A DNA stretch of 64,000 bases from Halomonas sp. TA22 (GTDB taxonomy: Bacteria; Pseudomonadota; Gammaproteobacteria; Pseudomonadales; Halomonadaceae): positions 2,870,517-2,934,516 of the forward strand of contig NZ_CP053108.1 of NCBI RefSeq assembly GCF_013009075.1. The letters are read 5' to 3'. Below the pieces are notes generated by a model, which searched no databases, had not been told where the DNA came from, and saw nothing but the letters and a program-made list of their open reading frames with translations. How positions within the stretch are numbered: position 1 is the first letter of the stretch; each line of letters begins with the position of its first letter. Shown here one piece after another: positions 46,261-55,965 of the stretch. Made by a program: the position numbers and the translations under genes.

Positions 46261-49155
46261 TCAGTCGCGATAGGCGTCGATACTTGGACAGGAGCAGATC
46301 AGTTGCCGATCGCCATGCACGTTATCGACACGATTGACCGCCGGCCAGTACTTGGCTGCCTTGACGGCGTCCGAGGGAAAGACGCCGGTTTCGCGGGAAT
46401 AGGGGCGCTTCCACGGCTCATCCATCAGGTCGGCCATGGTGTGAGGGGCATGAATCAGCGGGTTGTTGTCCGCTGGCCAGTCGCCGCGCTCCACCCGGGC
46501 AATCTCCTCGCGAATGCTGATCATGGCATCGCAGAAGCGGTCGATCTCGTAACGGGACTCCGACTCGGTCGGTTCCACCATCAACGTGCCGGGTACCGGG
46601 AAGGACATGGTAGGCGCATGGAAGCCATAGTCCATCAGACGCTTGGCGATATCCTCCTCGCTGATCCCGGAAGCAGCCTTGAGAGGACGGATGTCGATGA
46701 TGCATTCATGGGCGACGGTGCCGTTGATGCCGCGGTAGAGCACCGGAAAGTGAGACTCGAGGCGACGTGCGATGTAGTTGGCGTTGAGGATCGCAAGCTC
46801 GGTTGCTTCGCGCAAACCGCGTGCCCCCATCATCTTGATGTAGGCCCAGGAGATCGGCAGGATCGAGGCGCTGCCAAAGGCCGCCGCCGAGACCGCGCCG
46901 CACTCTTCGTTGACGCCGGCAATCGGTGTCACCACGTGGTTGGAGACGTAGGGCGCCAGATGCGCCTTGACGCCGATCGGGCCCATGCCTGGCCCGCCGC
47001 CGCCATGGGGAATGCAGAAAGTCTTATGCAGGTTGAGGTGGGAAACGTCGCCGCCGAAGTCACCGGGGCGGCATAGGCCGACCTGGGCATTCATATTGGC
47101 TCCATCGATGTAGACTTGGCCGCCATGCTCATGAACGATCTCGCACGCCTCGCGCACTTCCTCTTCGAACACCCCATGGGTGGAGGGGTAGGTGAGCATG
47201 ATCGCCGTGAGCTGGGAGCTGTACTGCTGTGCCTTGGCCCGCAGATCATTCAGATCGATGTTGCCGTTATCGTCGCACTCGACCACCACTACCTTCATCT
47301 GCGCCATTGCCGCGGAAGCCGGGTTGGTGCCATGTGCGGAACTGGGGATCAGGCAGATGTCGCGATGGCCCTGTCCCTCGGCTGCCTGGAATCGACGAAT
47401 GGCAACCAGGCCGGCGTATTCGCCCTGAGCGCCGGAATTGGGCTGCATCGAGATATGGTCGTAGCCTGTTATCTCGACCAAAAATGCCGCCAGTTCATCG
47501 ATCATCTGCCGATAGCCGGCGACCTGTTCCTGGGGAGCGAATGGGTGGATTTGGGCGAACTCAGGCCAGGTGATCGGCACCATCTCACTGGTGGCGTTGA
47601 GCTTCATGGTGCATGAGCCGAGCGGAATCATCGCCTGGGTCAGTGACAGATCCTTGTTCTCGAGCCGCTTGAGGTAGCGCAGCATTTCGGTTTCGCTGCG
47701 GTAGCGCCGGAAGGTGGGATGTGTCAGGAAATCCGATTCGCGGCGGCATGGGCCGGGAATGCCGCTAATGGCACCGGCGAGAATCTCTTCGTCAAGCGTC
47801 GCGACCGAAAGCCCGTGCTCCTCACCGAGCAGCACGTCGAACAGCGCATCGAGATCGTGGGAGGTGGTGGTCTCGTCGAGGCTCACGCCGATATCGCCGC
47901 CCTCAAAGTAGTGCAGGTTGATCTCCCGGGTCATGGCTCGACCATGAATCTTGCCGGCATCGACGCCGGTCAGACGAAGGGTATCGAACCAGCTGTCGAA
48001 GGCGAGCGGGACGCCTTTACGCTTGAGGCCTTCGGCAAGAAGCGTCGTCAGGCGATGGATGCGCGAGGCGATGATACGCAGCCCTTCGGCGCCATGGTAG
48101 ACGGCATAGAAGCCGGCGATGTTGGCCAGCAATGCCTGAGCGGTACAGATGTTGGAGGTGGCCTTCTCACGGCGAATGTGCTGTTCGCGGGTCTGCATGG
48201 CCATGCGCAGCGCCTGGTTGCCTCGGGCATCCTTGGAGACACCGATGATCCTGCCCGGAATCGAGCGCTTGAGGGAGTCGGTGGTGGCGAAGAAGGCCGC
48301 GTGCGGGCCGCCGTACCCCATCGGTACGCCGAAGCGCTGGCTATTGCCGACGACGATGTCGGCACCCATGGAACCGGGCTCACGGAGCATTACCAGGGCC
48401 ATGATGTCGGCGGCCACGCATGTCATGATGCCGTTATCGCGCGCCTTAGCGAGCAGCGGTGCGAGATCGTGTACCTGGCCGCTTGCGCCCGGATACTGTA
48501 GCAGTGCGCCGAACACTTCCTGCTCACCGAGGCTTGCCATTGGCGCGACGATCAGCTCGAAACCGAAGTAGTGTGCTCGGGTGCGTACCACGTCGAGCGT
48601 CTGCGGCAGCACGTCGTCGGCGACGAAGAAGGCGTCGCTCTTCGACTTCTTGTTGGCCCGCTTGCACAGCGCCATGGCCTCCGCGGCGGCGGTGGCTTCG
48701 TCGAGCAGCGACGCATTGGCAAGCTCCATGCCGGTGAGATCCATTACCATCTGCTGGAAATTGAGCAGACCCTCCAGACGCCCCTGGGCGATCTCAGGCT
48801 GGTAGGGAGTGTAAGCGGTATACCAACCGGGATTTTCCAACACGTTTCGCTGGATGACCGCTGGCAGATGAGTGTTGTAGTAGCCTTGACCGATGTATGT
48901 CTTGAAGACCTTGTTCTGCCGTGCCAATCGCTTGAGGTAGTCCAGCGCCTCGGCTTCGGTGCGGGGTCCGTCTAGGTTGAGCTCGCGCCCCAGGCGGATG
49001 CTGCGGGGTATGGTCTGCTCGATCAGTGAGGCGAGACTGTCGATATTCAACTCGGCCAGCATGGGCGCGACATCATCGGCGCCAGGCCCGTTGTGGCGAT
49101 GGATAAAGGCGTCGTGTCCGGCCAGTTCGGCCAGGCGTCGAGTGTCATAAGCCAT
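46261..49155 (-). CDS. gcvP: Glycine dehydrogenase (decarboxylating), P protein
   Basis: A 964-residue PLP enzyme of the glycine cleavage system: it decarboxylates glycine and passes the aminomethyl group to lipoyl-H protein. The homodimer-type protein has two related halves. The PLP lysine is in the second half, in [23 protein letters not shown]. The N-terminus FIHRHNGP and the [11 protein letters not shown] motif match the family. I start at ATG 49155 ([17 protein letters not shown]), typical of the family; an ATG 30 bases earlier is possible. It lies downstream of gcvH on the same strand. Confidence 0.96.
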   Translation of the reverse strand: MAYDTRRLAELAGHDAFIHRHNGPGADDVAPMLAELNIDSLASLIEQTIPRSIRLGRELNLDGPRTEAEALDYLKRLARQNKVFKTYIGQGYYNTHLPAVIQRNVLENPGWYTAYTPYQPEIAQGRLEGLLNFQQMVMDLTGMELANASLLDEATAAAEAMALCKRANKKSKSDAFFVADDVLPQTLDVVRTRAHYFGFELIVAPMASLGEQEVFGALLQYPGASGQVHDLAPLLAKARDNGIMTCVAADIMALVMLREPGSMGADIVVGNSQRFGVPMGYGGPHAAFFATTDSLKRSIPGRIIGVSKDARGNQALRMAMQTREQHIRREKATSNICTAQALLANIAGFYAVYHGAEGLRIIASRIHRLTTLLAEGLKRKGVPLAFDSWFDTLRLTGVDAGKIHGRAMTREINLHYFEGGDIGVSLDETTTSHDLDALFDVLLGEEHGLSVATLDEEILAGAISGIPGPCRRESDFLTHPTFRRYRSETEMLRYLKRLENKDLSLTQAMIPLGSCTMKLNATSEMVPITWPEFAQIHPFAPQEQVAGYRQMIDELAAFLVEITGYDHISMQPNSGAQGEYAGLVAIRRFQAAEGQGHRDICLIPSSAHGTNPASAAMAQMKVVVVECDDNGNIDLNDLRAKAQQYSSQLTAIMLTYPSTHGVFEEEVREACEIVHEHGGQVYIDGANMNAQVGLCRPGDFGGDVSHLNLHKTFCIPHGGGGPGMGPIGVKAHLAPYVSNHVVTPIAGVNEECGAVSAAAFGSASILPISWAYIKMMGARGLREATELAILNANYIARRLESHFPVLYRGINGTVAHECIIDIRPLKAASGISEEDIAKRLMDYGFHAPTMSFPVPGTLMVEPTESESRYEIDRFCDAMISIREEIARVERGDWPADNNPLIHAPHTMADLMDEPWKRPYSRETGVFPSDAVKAAKYWPAVNRVDNVHGDRQLICSCPSIDAYRD

Positions 49156-49204
49156 GAAGCACCTGTGGTATAGAGGGGCGGTCATCCCCAGGTAGTAAAA
49201 GAGA

Positions 49205-49229
49205 CGACGAGCGAGAGGATCGCTCGTCG
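49205..49229 (-). promoter_or_regulatory. Hairpin between gcvH and gcvP
   Basis: CGACGAGCGA and its complement form a perfect 10-bp stem around GAGGA in the 81-base gcvH-gcvP interval. No T-run follows, so an mRNA processing or stabilising role is likelier than termination. It could raise gcvH over gcvP. Confidence 0.5.
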
Positions 49230-49236
49230 CAGAGCA

Positions 49237-49629
49237 TCACTCTTCGGCTTCGACGAGCGAAGTGTAGGTCTCGGCATCAAGCAGGGCATCGAGTTCACTG
49301 CTATCGCTGATGCGCACCTTGACGATCCAGCCATCCTCATAGGGTGATTCATTGACTGTCTCGGGGGCCTCTTCCAGTGATTTGTTGACTTCGACGACGT
49401 CGCCGGTCACTGGGGAGTAGAGATCCGAGGCGGCCTTGACCGACTCGATCACACCAAATTCATCACCTCCCGCAAGGGACTGGCCGACCTCGGGAAGTTC
49501 CACGAACACCACATCGCCCAGCGCTTGCTGCGCATGGTCGGTAATGCCCAGGGTCACGGTGCCGTCACCGTTATCCAGTACCCACTCGTGGCTATCGGTA
49601 TAGCGTAGGTTCGAAGGGATGGAGCTCAT
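49237..49629 (-). CDS. gcvH: Glycine cleavage system H protein
   Basis: A 130-residue lipoyl carrier protein that shuttles the aminomethyl group between P, T and L proteins. The lipoylation lysine is Lys65 in [13 protein letters not shown]. The N-terminal YTDSHEWV and the C-terminal WIVKVRISD are typical. It is the first gene of the leftward gcvH-gcvP unit. The T protein is encoded separately on the other strand at 51636. Confidence 0.96.
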   Translation of the reverse strand: MSSIPSNLRYTDSHEWVLDNGDGTVTLGITDHAQQALGDVVFVELPEVGQSLAGGDEFGVIESVKAASDLYSPVTGDVVEVNKSLEEAPETVNESPYEDGWIVKVRISDSSELDALLDAETYTSLVEAEE

Positions 49630-50175
49630 GATGTTTTCCTATGCGAAAAGATTTTCTGTATTGGGGAATCGTACCCGGATTCTCGTTGTTTGGCGAGTTG
49701 TCGCACGCACTACAAGATCGCCAACAATGACCACCCGCCTAAGGTTGGCTATCTTTTGGAACATCGTCCAGCCCTTGGTCTATCGGCATGGCCTTTTTTA
49801 CATGACCGCTTGTCGATACTTCTTGTCGATGTCGCATGGCAGCTAGGCTTATCGCGATCCAAGCCTCGAAAACGCGTCTACCACACGCTTTTGACTTGTC
49901 TTCGCTATGCCAGATATAAGCGAAAGGCGTGCTTTATTCTTGCTGAGTTTCCTATAAGATAATTTTTTCTTATTTTGTCTTGAGAAAAACCTTAGCCAAG
50001 AATTCCAATCGGTGGAGTGTGGTTGGATAGTTATCCGTTATGTGCAGTTTTTATTATCGACTACTAGAGCGCTTGCGGAGCATTCCGCTATGGTAGGCGG
50101 GTTCGGTTCGGCACGCCGGCAAGCGCCATGTAGAGATGTCGGTGGCAAAAACAATCAAGACAGGAGTAAAGAACA
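49630..50175. other. 546-base divergent interval between gcvH and the symporter gene
   Basis: AT-rich compared with its surroundings and without a supported gene. It must hold the promoters for gcvH (left) and the symporter gene (right). I looked for a glycine riboswitch, expected for glycine genes, and did not find its conserved core. The right end (50069-50126) can fold into a closed RNA domain, listed separately. Confidence 0.45.
50069..50126 (+). ncRNA. Candidate structured leader of the sodium:alanine/glycine symporter gene
   Basis: GCGCTTGC (50069-50076) pairs perfectly with GCAAGCGC (50119-50126), closing a 42-base domain. Inside it, GGA-GCAT-TCC can form a small hairpin and GGCG (50097-50100) pairs with CGCC (50114-50117) as a second one. 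The domain ends 50 bases before the symporter start. It could be a cis-regulatory RNA. No match to a known riboswitch class was recognised. Confidence 0.3.
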
Positions 50176-51567
50176 ATGGAAACCTTGACCAGTCTCTTCA
50201 GCGCGGTCAATGCCGTGGTGTGGGGACCACTGATGCTGGTATTGCTGCTTGGCGTGGGGGTTTACCTCCAGCTAGGCCTGAAACTGTTGCCCATTCGTAA
50301 GTTGGGCATGGGGTTCAGATTGCTGTGGCAGGGGCGAGACAGCAAGGCTCAGGCCGGCGGCAAGTCTGATCAGGATGGAGAGATATCCCCCTTCAACGCG
50401 TTGATGACGGCACTCTCTGCCACCATCGGCACGGGGAATATCGCCGGTGTCGCAACCGCCATTGCACTGGGTGGCCCTGGTGCAGTGTTCTGGATGTGGA
50501 TTACCGCGCTGGTCGGCATGGCCACTAAATTCGCCGAGGCGGTGCTGGCGGTGCGTTACCGCGAAACGGACGATACCGGCAACCACGTCGGTGGCCCGAT
50601 GTTCTACATCAAGAATGGTCTGGGCCATAAATGGATGTGGTTGGGTAGCGCCTTTGCCTTTTTCGGCGCAGTGGCGGCGTTCGGCATCGGCAATACCGTG
50701 CAGTCCAACTCCGTGGCCGATGCGCTGGACTCGAGCTTCGGCATTCCACACTGGCTAACTGGTGTCGTGATCATGGTCTTGGCAGGGGCGGTCATTTTGG
50801 GAGGGATCAAGCGCATCGCCAAGGTGGCGGGAAAGCTGGTGCCGTTGATGGCCTTCGCTTACATTGCCGCAGGGCTCGTGGTGCTGATCATCAATGCCGG
50901 GCAGATCGGCGAGGCGTTCCGCCTGATCTTCTATTACGCCTTCAACCCTATTGCGGCCGCCGGCGGTTTCGCAGGGGCCGCGGTGATGGCAGCGATTCGG
51001 TTCGGCGTTGCCCGCGGGATATTTTCCAACGAAGCGGGGCTTGGTAGCGCCCCCATTGCGCATGCCGCAGCGCGGACACGCAATCCGGTGCGCCAGGGGC
51101 TGATCGCGATGCTCGGCACCTTCATCGATACGATCATCGTCTGCACCATCACTGCGCTTGTCATTCTCACCTCGACTGCATGGATCGCCGGTGAAGAGGG
51201 GGCCTCGCTGACGGCGCTCTCCTTCGAGGCGGCACTGCCGGGAGTCGGCAACCATATCGTGGCGATCGCCTTGGCCGTATTTGCCTTCACGACGATTCTG
51301 GGCTGGTCCTTCTATGGCGAAAAGTGCTTCCAGTTCCTGTTCGGCACCCGCTCGATCATGCTCTATCGTGTATTGTTCGTGCTGGCGATTCCGTTGGGTG
51401 CCATGGCGCAGCTTGGCTTCATCTGGCTGATGGCCGATACCTTCAATGCTCTGATGGCAATCCCCAATTTGATCGCTCTGGCCTTGCTCTCGCCAGTGGT
51501 CTTCAAGCTCACTCGCGACTTCCTCGACGGCAAGACGATTCTGCCGGGCGAAGAACTCAAGCACTAG
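50176..51567 (+). CDS. Sodium:alanine/glycine symporter (AGCS family)
   Basis: A 463-residue inner-membrane transporter. Signatures are ALSATIGTGNIAGVATAIALGGPGAVFWMW, FAEAVLAVRYRETDD, GGPMFYIKNGL, RGIFSNEAGLGSAPIAHAAA, and FAFTTILGWSFYGEKCFQFLFG. It imports alanine or glycine with sodium, which suits a halophile. AGGAG precedes the ATG. It lies 68 bases upstream of gcvT on the same strand, so glycine uptake and cleavage may be co-expressed. Confidence 0.93.
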   Translation: METLTSLFSAVNAVVWGPLMLVLLLGVGVYLQLGLKLLPIRKLGMGFRLLWQGRDSKAQAGGKSDQDGEISPFNALMTALSATIGTGNIAGVATAIALGGPGAVFWMWITALVGMATKFAEAVLAVRYRETDDTGNHVGGPMFYIKNGLGHKWMWLGSAFAFFGAVAAFGIGNTVQSNSVADALDSSFGIPHWLTGVVIMVLAGAVILGGIKRIAKVAGKLVPLMAFAYIAAGLVVLIINAGQIGEAFRLIFYYAFNPIAAAGGFAGAAVMAAIRFGVARGIFSNEAGLGSAPIAHAAARTRNPVRQGLIAMLGTFIDTIIVCTITALVILTSTAWIAGEEGASLTALSFEAALPGVGNHIVAIALAVFAFTTILGWSFYGEKCFQFLFGTRSIMLYRVLFVLAIPLGAMAQLGFIWLMADTFNALMAIPNLIALALLSPVVFKLTRDFLDGKTILPGEELKH

Positions 51568-51635
51568 CCAGCCCGTGCTGCTCGCGTTTCTCTACGGGCA
51601 GCACGCTTCTTGTAACCGCGTAATGGACCGATGCC

Positions 51636-52748
51636 ATGACACAACTCAACAAGACGCCGCTTCATGACCTTCACCAGGAGCTGGGCGGCAAGATGGTGCC
51701 CTTTGCCGGGCATGAGATGCCGGTACAGTATCCATTGGGTGTCAAGAAGGAGCATGAGCACACCCGCCAGGCGTGTGGCCTATTCGATGTTTCCCACATG
51801 GGGCAGCTATTGATTCATGGCCCGTCACCTGCCGAGGCGCTGGAGACCCTGGTGCCGGCGGATATTCTCGGGCTGCCCGAGGGAATGCAGCGCTATGCGC
51901 TGTTCACCGGCGAGGAGGGCGGGATACTAGACGATCTGATGGTGGTCAATGCGGGTGACCATCTCTACCTGGTGGTCAATGCCGCTTGCAAGGATCAGGA
52001 TATTGCGCACTTGCGCATTGGCTTGGGACATAACCATGAGCTGGAAGTGCTGGAGAGGGGCTTGCTGGCCCTGCAGGGACCTGACGCGGCCAAGGTGATG
52101 CAGCGCCTCTGCCCGGCCGCCTGTGAGATGCGATTCATGCAGCATGGACGTTTCAAGATCGATGGCATCCCTGTGTGGATCAGCCGCAGCGGCTATACCG
52201 GCGAGGATGGTTTCGAGATATCGATTGCCGCGGAGCAGACCGAAGCGGTGGCGCGCCGTATGCTTGCCGAGCCCGAGGTCGAAGCGATCGGTCTGGGTGC
52301 GCGCGACTCACTGCGCCTCGAGGCGGGTCTATGCCTCTATGGGCATGATATCGATGCCACTACCACGCCGGTAGAGGCGGGTCTGATCTGGGCCATCGGT
52401 AAGCCTAGGCGTCACGGCGGCGAGCGTCCCGCCGGTTTCCCGGGTGCCGACATCATACTTCACCAGGTGGATGCCAAGAGCCATCAGCGCAAGCGAGTGG
52501 GGCTTTTAGGAGAGGGGCGCGCGCCGGTACGTGAGGGCGCCGAGCTGTTCGACGGCGATGGTCAGCGTATCGGTGAGGTGACGTCAGGCGGCTTTGGCCC
52601 AAGCGTCGGCAAGCCAGTGGCGATGGGTTACGTTGAGTTGACACATGCAGAACCCGGCAATGTGATCTATGCCGAGGTGCGTGGCAAACGCCTGGCGATG
52701 GTGGTAAGCAAGATGCCCTTTGTTACTCCCGGTTATTACCGCGGTTGA
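51636..52748 (+). CDS. gcvT: Glycine cleavage system T protein (aminomethyltransferase)
   Basis: A 370-residue folate-dependent enzyme that releases ammonia from the aminomethyl-H protein and forms methylene-tetrahydrofolate. Family features are LHDLHQELGGKMVPFAGHEMPVQYP at the start, GLFDVSHMGQLLIHG, SRSGYTGEDGFEI and GLGARDSLRLEAGLCLYGHDID, with the conserved aspartate in the last segment. The gene is downstream of the symporter. gcvT usually precedes gcvH and gcvP in one operon; here it is on the other strand. Confidence 0.94.
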   Translation: MTQLNKTPLHDLHQELGGKMVPFAGHEMPVQYPLGVKKEHEHTRQACGLFDVSHMGQLLIHGPSPAEALETLVPADILGLPEGMQRYALFTGEEGGILDDLMVVNAGDHLYLVVNAACKDQDIAHLRIGLGHNHELEVLERGLLALQGPDAAKVMQRLCPAACEMRFMQHGRFKIDGIPVWISRSGYTGEDGFEISIAAEQTEAVARRMLAEPEVEAIGLGARDSLRLEAGLCLYGHDIDATTTPVEAGLIWAIGKPRRHGGERPAGFPGADIILHQVDAKSHQRKRVGLLGEGRAPVREGAELFDGDGQRIGEVTSGGFGPSVGKPVAMGYVELTHAEPGNVIYAEVRGKRLAMVVSKMPFVTPGYYRG

Positions 52749-52877
52749 GAGTGGTATCTCTCTTTTATACCGTTATCTTGTAGCAGCCACCACTGGCGTA
52801 GATGTAGCGGTGGTATGTCGAGCAAGATTTCCCAATCGAAACGCTGGCACAGAGGCCACTCCAGCAGGTCGAGGTGC

Positions 52878-54035
52878 TCAAAGACGGCAGGCGTTCGTGA
52901 CACTCTCATGTTGGCTCTCCTGAGCTGCGTTCAGTACATCGAGGAATCCGTCGGCAACCTTTTCCCAGCGCCTGCTGGTGGCGCGAAGACGTGCCGAGCG
53001 ACCTAGTTGGCCATACTGAGCCGGGGATTGGCAGAGCGTGACGGCGGATACGATGAAGGCAGCATCGTCACCTAGTGGCACTGTAATGCCGTGGCGATTG
53101 GACTCGATCAGTTCGGCGGCCGCGGCATGCTTGAAGGCGACGACCCCAAGCCCGCTGGCCATGGCTTCGGCGACGACATTGCCATAGGTTTCGGAGCAGG
53201 AGGGGAACAGGAACATGTCGGCACTGGCGTAGTGGCGCGCCAGTGTATCGTTGTCTATGAAACCGGTGAAATGTGTATTGGGAAGCCGCCGCTGCAGTGA
53301 AGCACGCAGGGGACCATCGCCCACCACGACGCTGACCATATCCGGCCGGGCGAGATGCATCACCAGCAGGGTGTCGACCAGCAGATCGAGATTCTTCTCT
53401 TTGGCCAGGCGGCCCACATGCAGCACGACGGGCTGATGCTCACTTGCCCCCCAGCTTTTTCGCAACGCCTGTTCGCGTTTGGCGGGGGTGAAGTGATCGC
53501 CATCGATGCCGCGTCCCATCACCTGAACATTGTCGAAACCCTGCTTGGCCATCGCTTCTGATTGGGCAAGGGTAGGCACCAGCGTCGCGTGGGTGCGGTT
53601 ATGAAAATGACGTAACGCACGCCGTACCGGACCCTTTAGCCAACCAAGGCCGTAGTCGCCCATGTAATGGTCGAAGTTGGTGTGAAAACCGCTTACCACG
53701 GGAATCGACAACTGTTTGGCCACTTTCAATGCCGACCAGCCCAGTGGTCCTTCGGTCGCGATGTAGATCACATCGGGGCGCTGTTCGTGGCAGAACGTGA
53801 TCAGTGCCGAGGTGCTGGGATAGCCGAACTGAACGGCGGAGTAGCGCGGCAGGTGAAAGCCGCGCACCTGCAACTCAGCGTCGACTCCTGGGGCCTTGGT
53901 GTCATTCTCGGGACGTGGCCGCACCAGCAGCAGCTCCACCTGTCGGTGGCGCAACTCCCGGCTCAAATGTCCCAGGGTATGGGCTACACCATTGATATCC
54001 GGCGACCATGTTTCACTGACCAGGCAGAGGCGCAT
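52878..54035 (-). CDS. Glycosyltransferase (GT4 type)
   Basis: A 385-residue GT-B fold glycosyltransferase. The N-terminal domain begins RLCLVSETWSPDINGVAHTLGHL. The C-terminal nucleotide-sugar domain has VVLHVGRLAKEKNLDLLV, GDGPLRASL and the ESLFPS-like ADMFLFPSCSETYGNVVAEAMASGLGVV with the EX7E motif. It resembles the GT4 mannosyltransferases that act on diacylglycerol or phosphatidyl lipids (as in MgtA or the SQDG synthase group), so a glycolipid product is possible. AAGGAG precedes the ATG. Acceptor and sugar are not known. Confidence 0.87.
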   Translation of the reverse strand: MRLCLVSETWSPDINGVAHTLGHLSRELRHRQVELLLVRPRPENDTKAPGVDAELQVRGFHLPRYSAVQFGYPSTSALITFCHEQRPDVIYIATEGPLGWSALKVAKQLSIPVVSGFHTNFDHYMGDYGLGWLKGPVRRALRHFHNRTHATLVPTLAQSEAMAKQGFDNVQVMGRGIDGDHFTPAKREQALRKSWGASEHQPVVLHVGRLAKEKNLDLLVDTLLVMHLARPDMVSVVVGDGPLRASLQRRLPNTHFTGFIDNDTLARHYASADMFLFPSCSETYGNVVAEAMASGLGVVAFKHAAAAELIESNRHGITVPLGDDAAFIVSAVTLCQSPAQYGQLGRSARLRATSRRWEKVADGFLDVLNAAQESQHESVTNACRL

Positions 54036-54139
54036 GGCGCTCTCCTTGTGCGATTTGAGTCAGTGTCGGTTCTCAAGATGACAACGCGCTTAATGCTGCG
54101 TGACGTTTGCATGACGCTTAGAGCGAAAGGGCGCATCGG

Positions 54140-55063
54140 CTATCGCAGCACCCGGCGCGGGTCGATGGGCTTTCCACCCTGGCGTAGATCGAACAGCAGG
54201 TCGTGGCGCTCCGTTGCATTGCTCAAGGCCACCCTGCACAGCGCCGTACCCTGGCGGATGCGCTGTCCCGCCTCGACCATCACGTTGTCGCAAAGCGCAT
54301 AGACGCTTTGCAGATCGCCCTCATGATGGATGATCACCACCTCACCGAGTTGGCGCATGCTGCCGGCGAAGCGCACCTCGCCCTCGGCGACGGCCTTGGC
54401 CTGCTGTCCGCTACCGGTGGTTAGAAGCATTGGCTGAAGCGTACCTCGACTGTCGGGACCGAACTGGCGCGTCACACGATAATCGTCCAGCGGCCAGGGC
54501 CAGTTGCGAGCACTGCTTGGCAGATTGGCCGGTGCTGGCGCCGGGCGAGGAGCCGAGGCTTGAGCGGGGCGGCTTGTACCTGAGCTGCTCGAACCACTGC
54601 TGGCAGCGACGGCGCTACCCCCGAGCGGCACCGAGACGACCTGGCCAACACGCAGGCGGTCAGGCGACTGTCCCGGATTGGCGGACTGGATGCGCTGTGG
54701 GGTGGTGCCGAAACGTCGGGCAATGGCCGAGTAGGTGTCCCCAGGACGAATCTGATAGCGGTAAGGACCGCCTGCTGGTGCCCGCTCCTGCTGAGTGGGC
54801 ACCAGCAGGCGCTGGCCCACGGCAAGGCGTTGTGGGTCGACCCCGGGATTGAAGCGCGTCAAGCGCTCGAGCGGTACGTTGGCGCGTGTCGCAATGGCGC
54901 CCAGTGTGTCGCCACGCTGGACGGTAACCCAATCGCCACTGATGCCTTCGAGCCGCTGAGGGGCGGAGGGCGCGCTGGAGCAACCGGAAAGCAGCATCAA
55001 CAGCACGATCAGGAATAGGTGTCCAGCGTGCGGTCCTTCTCCAGCCACAGGGCGTTGAGCCAT
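54140..55063 (-). CDS. LysM and degenerate M23 (LytM) domain lipoprotein
   Basis: A 307-residue lipoprotein with lipobox LSGC (Cys28). Two LysM domains follow (about 45-90 and 100-147, VTVQRGDTLGAIATRANVPLERL and YQIRPGDTYSAIARRFGTTPQRI), then a Ser/Ala/Pro linker, then a C-terminal M23-type domain from about residue 190. The M23 zinc-binding histidine of the first motif is replaced (GTLQPMLL), as in NlpD and EnvC, so it is likely a regulator of amidases in cell separation rather than a protease. The gene starts inside the end of the acyltransferase gene (55-base overlap). Confidence 0.85.
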   Translation of the reverse strand: MAQRPVAGEGPHAGHLFLIVLLMLLSGCSSAPSAPQRLEGISGDWVTVQRGDTLGAIATRANVPLERLTRFNPGVDPQRLAVGQRLLVPTQQERAPAGGPYRYQIRPGDTYSAIARRFGTTPQRIQSANPGQSPDRLRVGQVVSVPLGGSAVAASSGSSSSGTSRPAQASAPRPAPAPANLPSSARNWPWPLDDYRVTRQFGPDSRGTLQPMLLTTGSGQQAKAVAEGEVRFAGSMRQLGEVVIIHHEGDLQSVYALCDNVMVEAGQRIRQGTALCRVALSNATERHDLLFDLRQGGKPIDPRRVLR

Positions 55064-55881
55064 TTCTGAAAGCGTTCCTTATAATGCGGATCCTGATGGT
55101 AGTCGCCCCCAGGCATCCAGCCGGGGACATCGAGGCAGCGAATATGGCAGCGTATCAGGCGTTCCTTGCCGCACAGATAACCCCAGAAAGTGGGGCGCGG
55201 GTTGGTATAGCTGAGCGTGGCATCGAGAATGCCGCTAAGCCGATCTCCCATTAGGCTTACTACCTGTGCCGTTCCGCCAGCACGCGGGCGTAGCAGGTGG
55301 CGATAGGGGCTCTCCTGCGTTTCGCGCTTTGCTGGTGTGAAGCGGGTGCCCTCGACGAAATTGTAAACCGCGGTAGGCATTTCCTGGGCACGCTTGCACA
55401 TACGCTCGGTCGCTTCCCTGTCTCGCTTGGCGAGAGCGGGGTTGCGCGCCATCTGTTTACGGCTGTAGCGGCCCATGAACGGGAATTCCAGTGCCCACCA
55501 GGCCAGGCCGACCACAGGGACCCAGATCAGCTCTCGCTTGAGAAAGAAGCGTGGCATGGGAATGCGCCGATGCAGTGCCATCTGTAGCACGAAGATATCG
55601 GTCCAGCTGCGGTGATTGGAGATCACCAGCCACCATTGCTGAGGTGAGAGCCCTTCGGGCAGACTCAGCTCGAGCTGGGGTTTGAGCCAGTGGCGCATCC
55701 ACCATAAATTGGCGCCGATCCAGTTGAGCGCCACGGCATTGAGCCCTTTGAGCACCCACAGGCTCAACCGACGGGTCGGCGCGATCAGCTTGAACAAGAT
55801 CAGAACGAAGAGCGGTATCGTCCAAATCAACGTACAGAGTACCAGCAATACTGCGCTGACGAGCCCCTTCAGGGTCGACAT
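55009..55881 (-). CDS. 1-acylglycerol-3-phosphate acyltransferase-like protein (YihG type)
   Basis: A 290-residue membrane acyltransferase of the PlsC superfamily. An N-terminal membrane segment is followed by the catalytic HX4D motif NHRSWTD (His90, Asp95) and the substrate motif FVEGTRF. Length and layout, with FLKRELIWVPVVGLAWWALEFPFMGRYSR, fit the YihG group, which makes phosphatidic acid with distinct acyl specificity. The ATG at 55881 has GGAG close upstream; a longer frame opening at 55965 has not. The end overlaps the lipoprotein gene, so both are probably expressed together. Confidence 0.88.
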   Translation of the reverse strand: MSTLKGLVSAVLLVLCTLIWTIPLFVLILFKLIAPTRRLSLWVLKGLNAVALNWIGANLWWMRHWLKPQLELSLPEGLSPQQWWLVISNHRSWTDIFVLQMALHRRIPMPRFFLKRELIWVPVVGLAWWALEFPFMGRYSRKQMARNPALAKRDREATERMCKRAQEMPTAVYNFVEGTRFTPAKRETQESPYRHLLRPRAGGTAQVVSLMGDRLSGILDATLSYTNPRPTFWGYLCGKERLIRCHIRCLDVPGWMPGGDYHQDPHYKERFQKWLNALWLEKDRTLDTYS

Positions 55882-55965
55882 GCCCTCTCCTCGGTGATGC
55901 AAAAAAGCTAATGCTACTGCAAGTTTGCCAAGCTGCCCAGCGTGGCTGAGCAGCCTGTGTTGCAC

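Noticed and set aside
49630-50175. Glycine riboswitch upstream of gcvH or the symporter gene
   Set aside because: The conserved aptamer core sequences and the tandem arrangement are not present on either strand.
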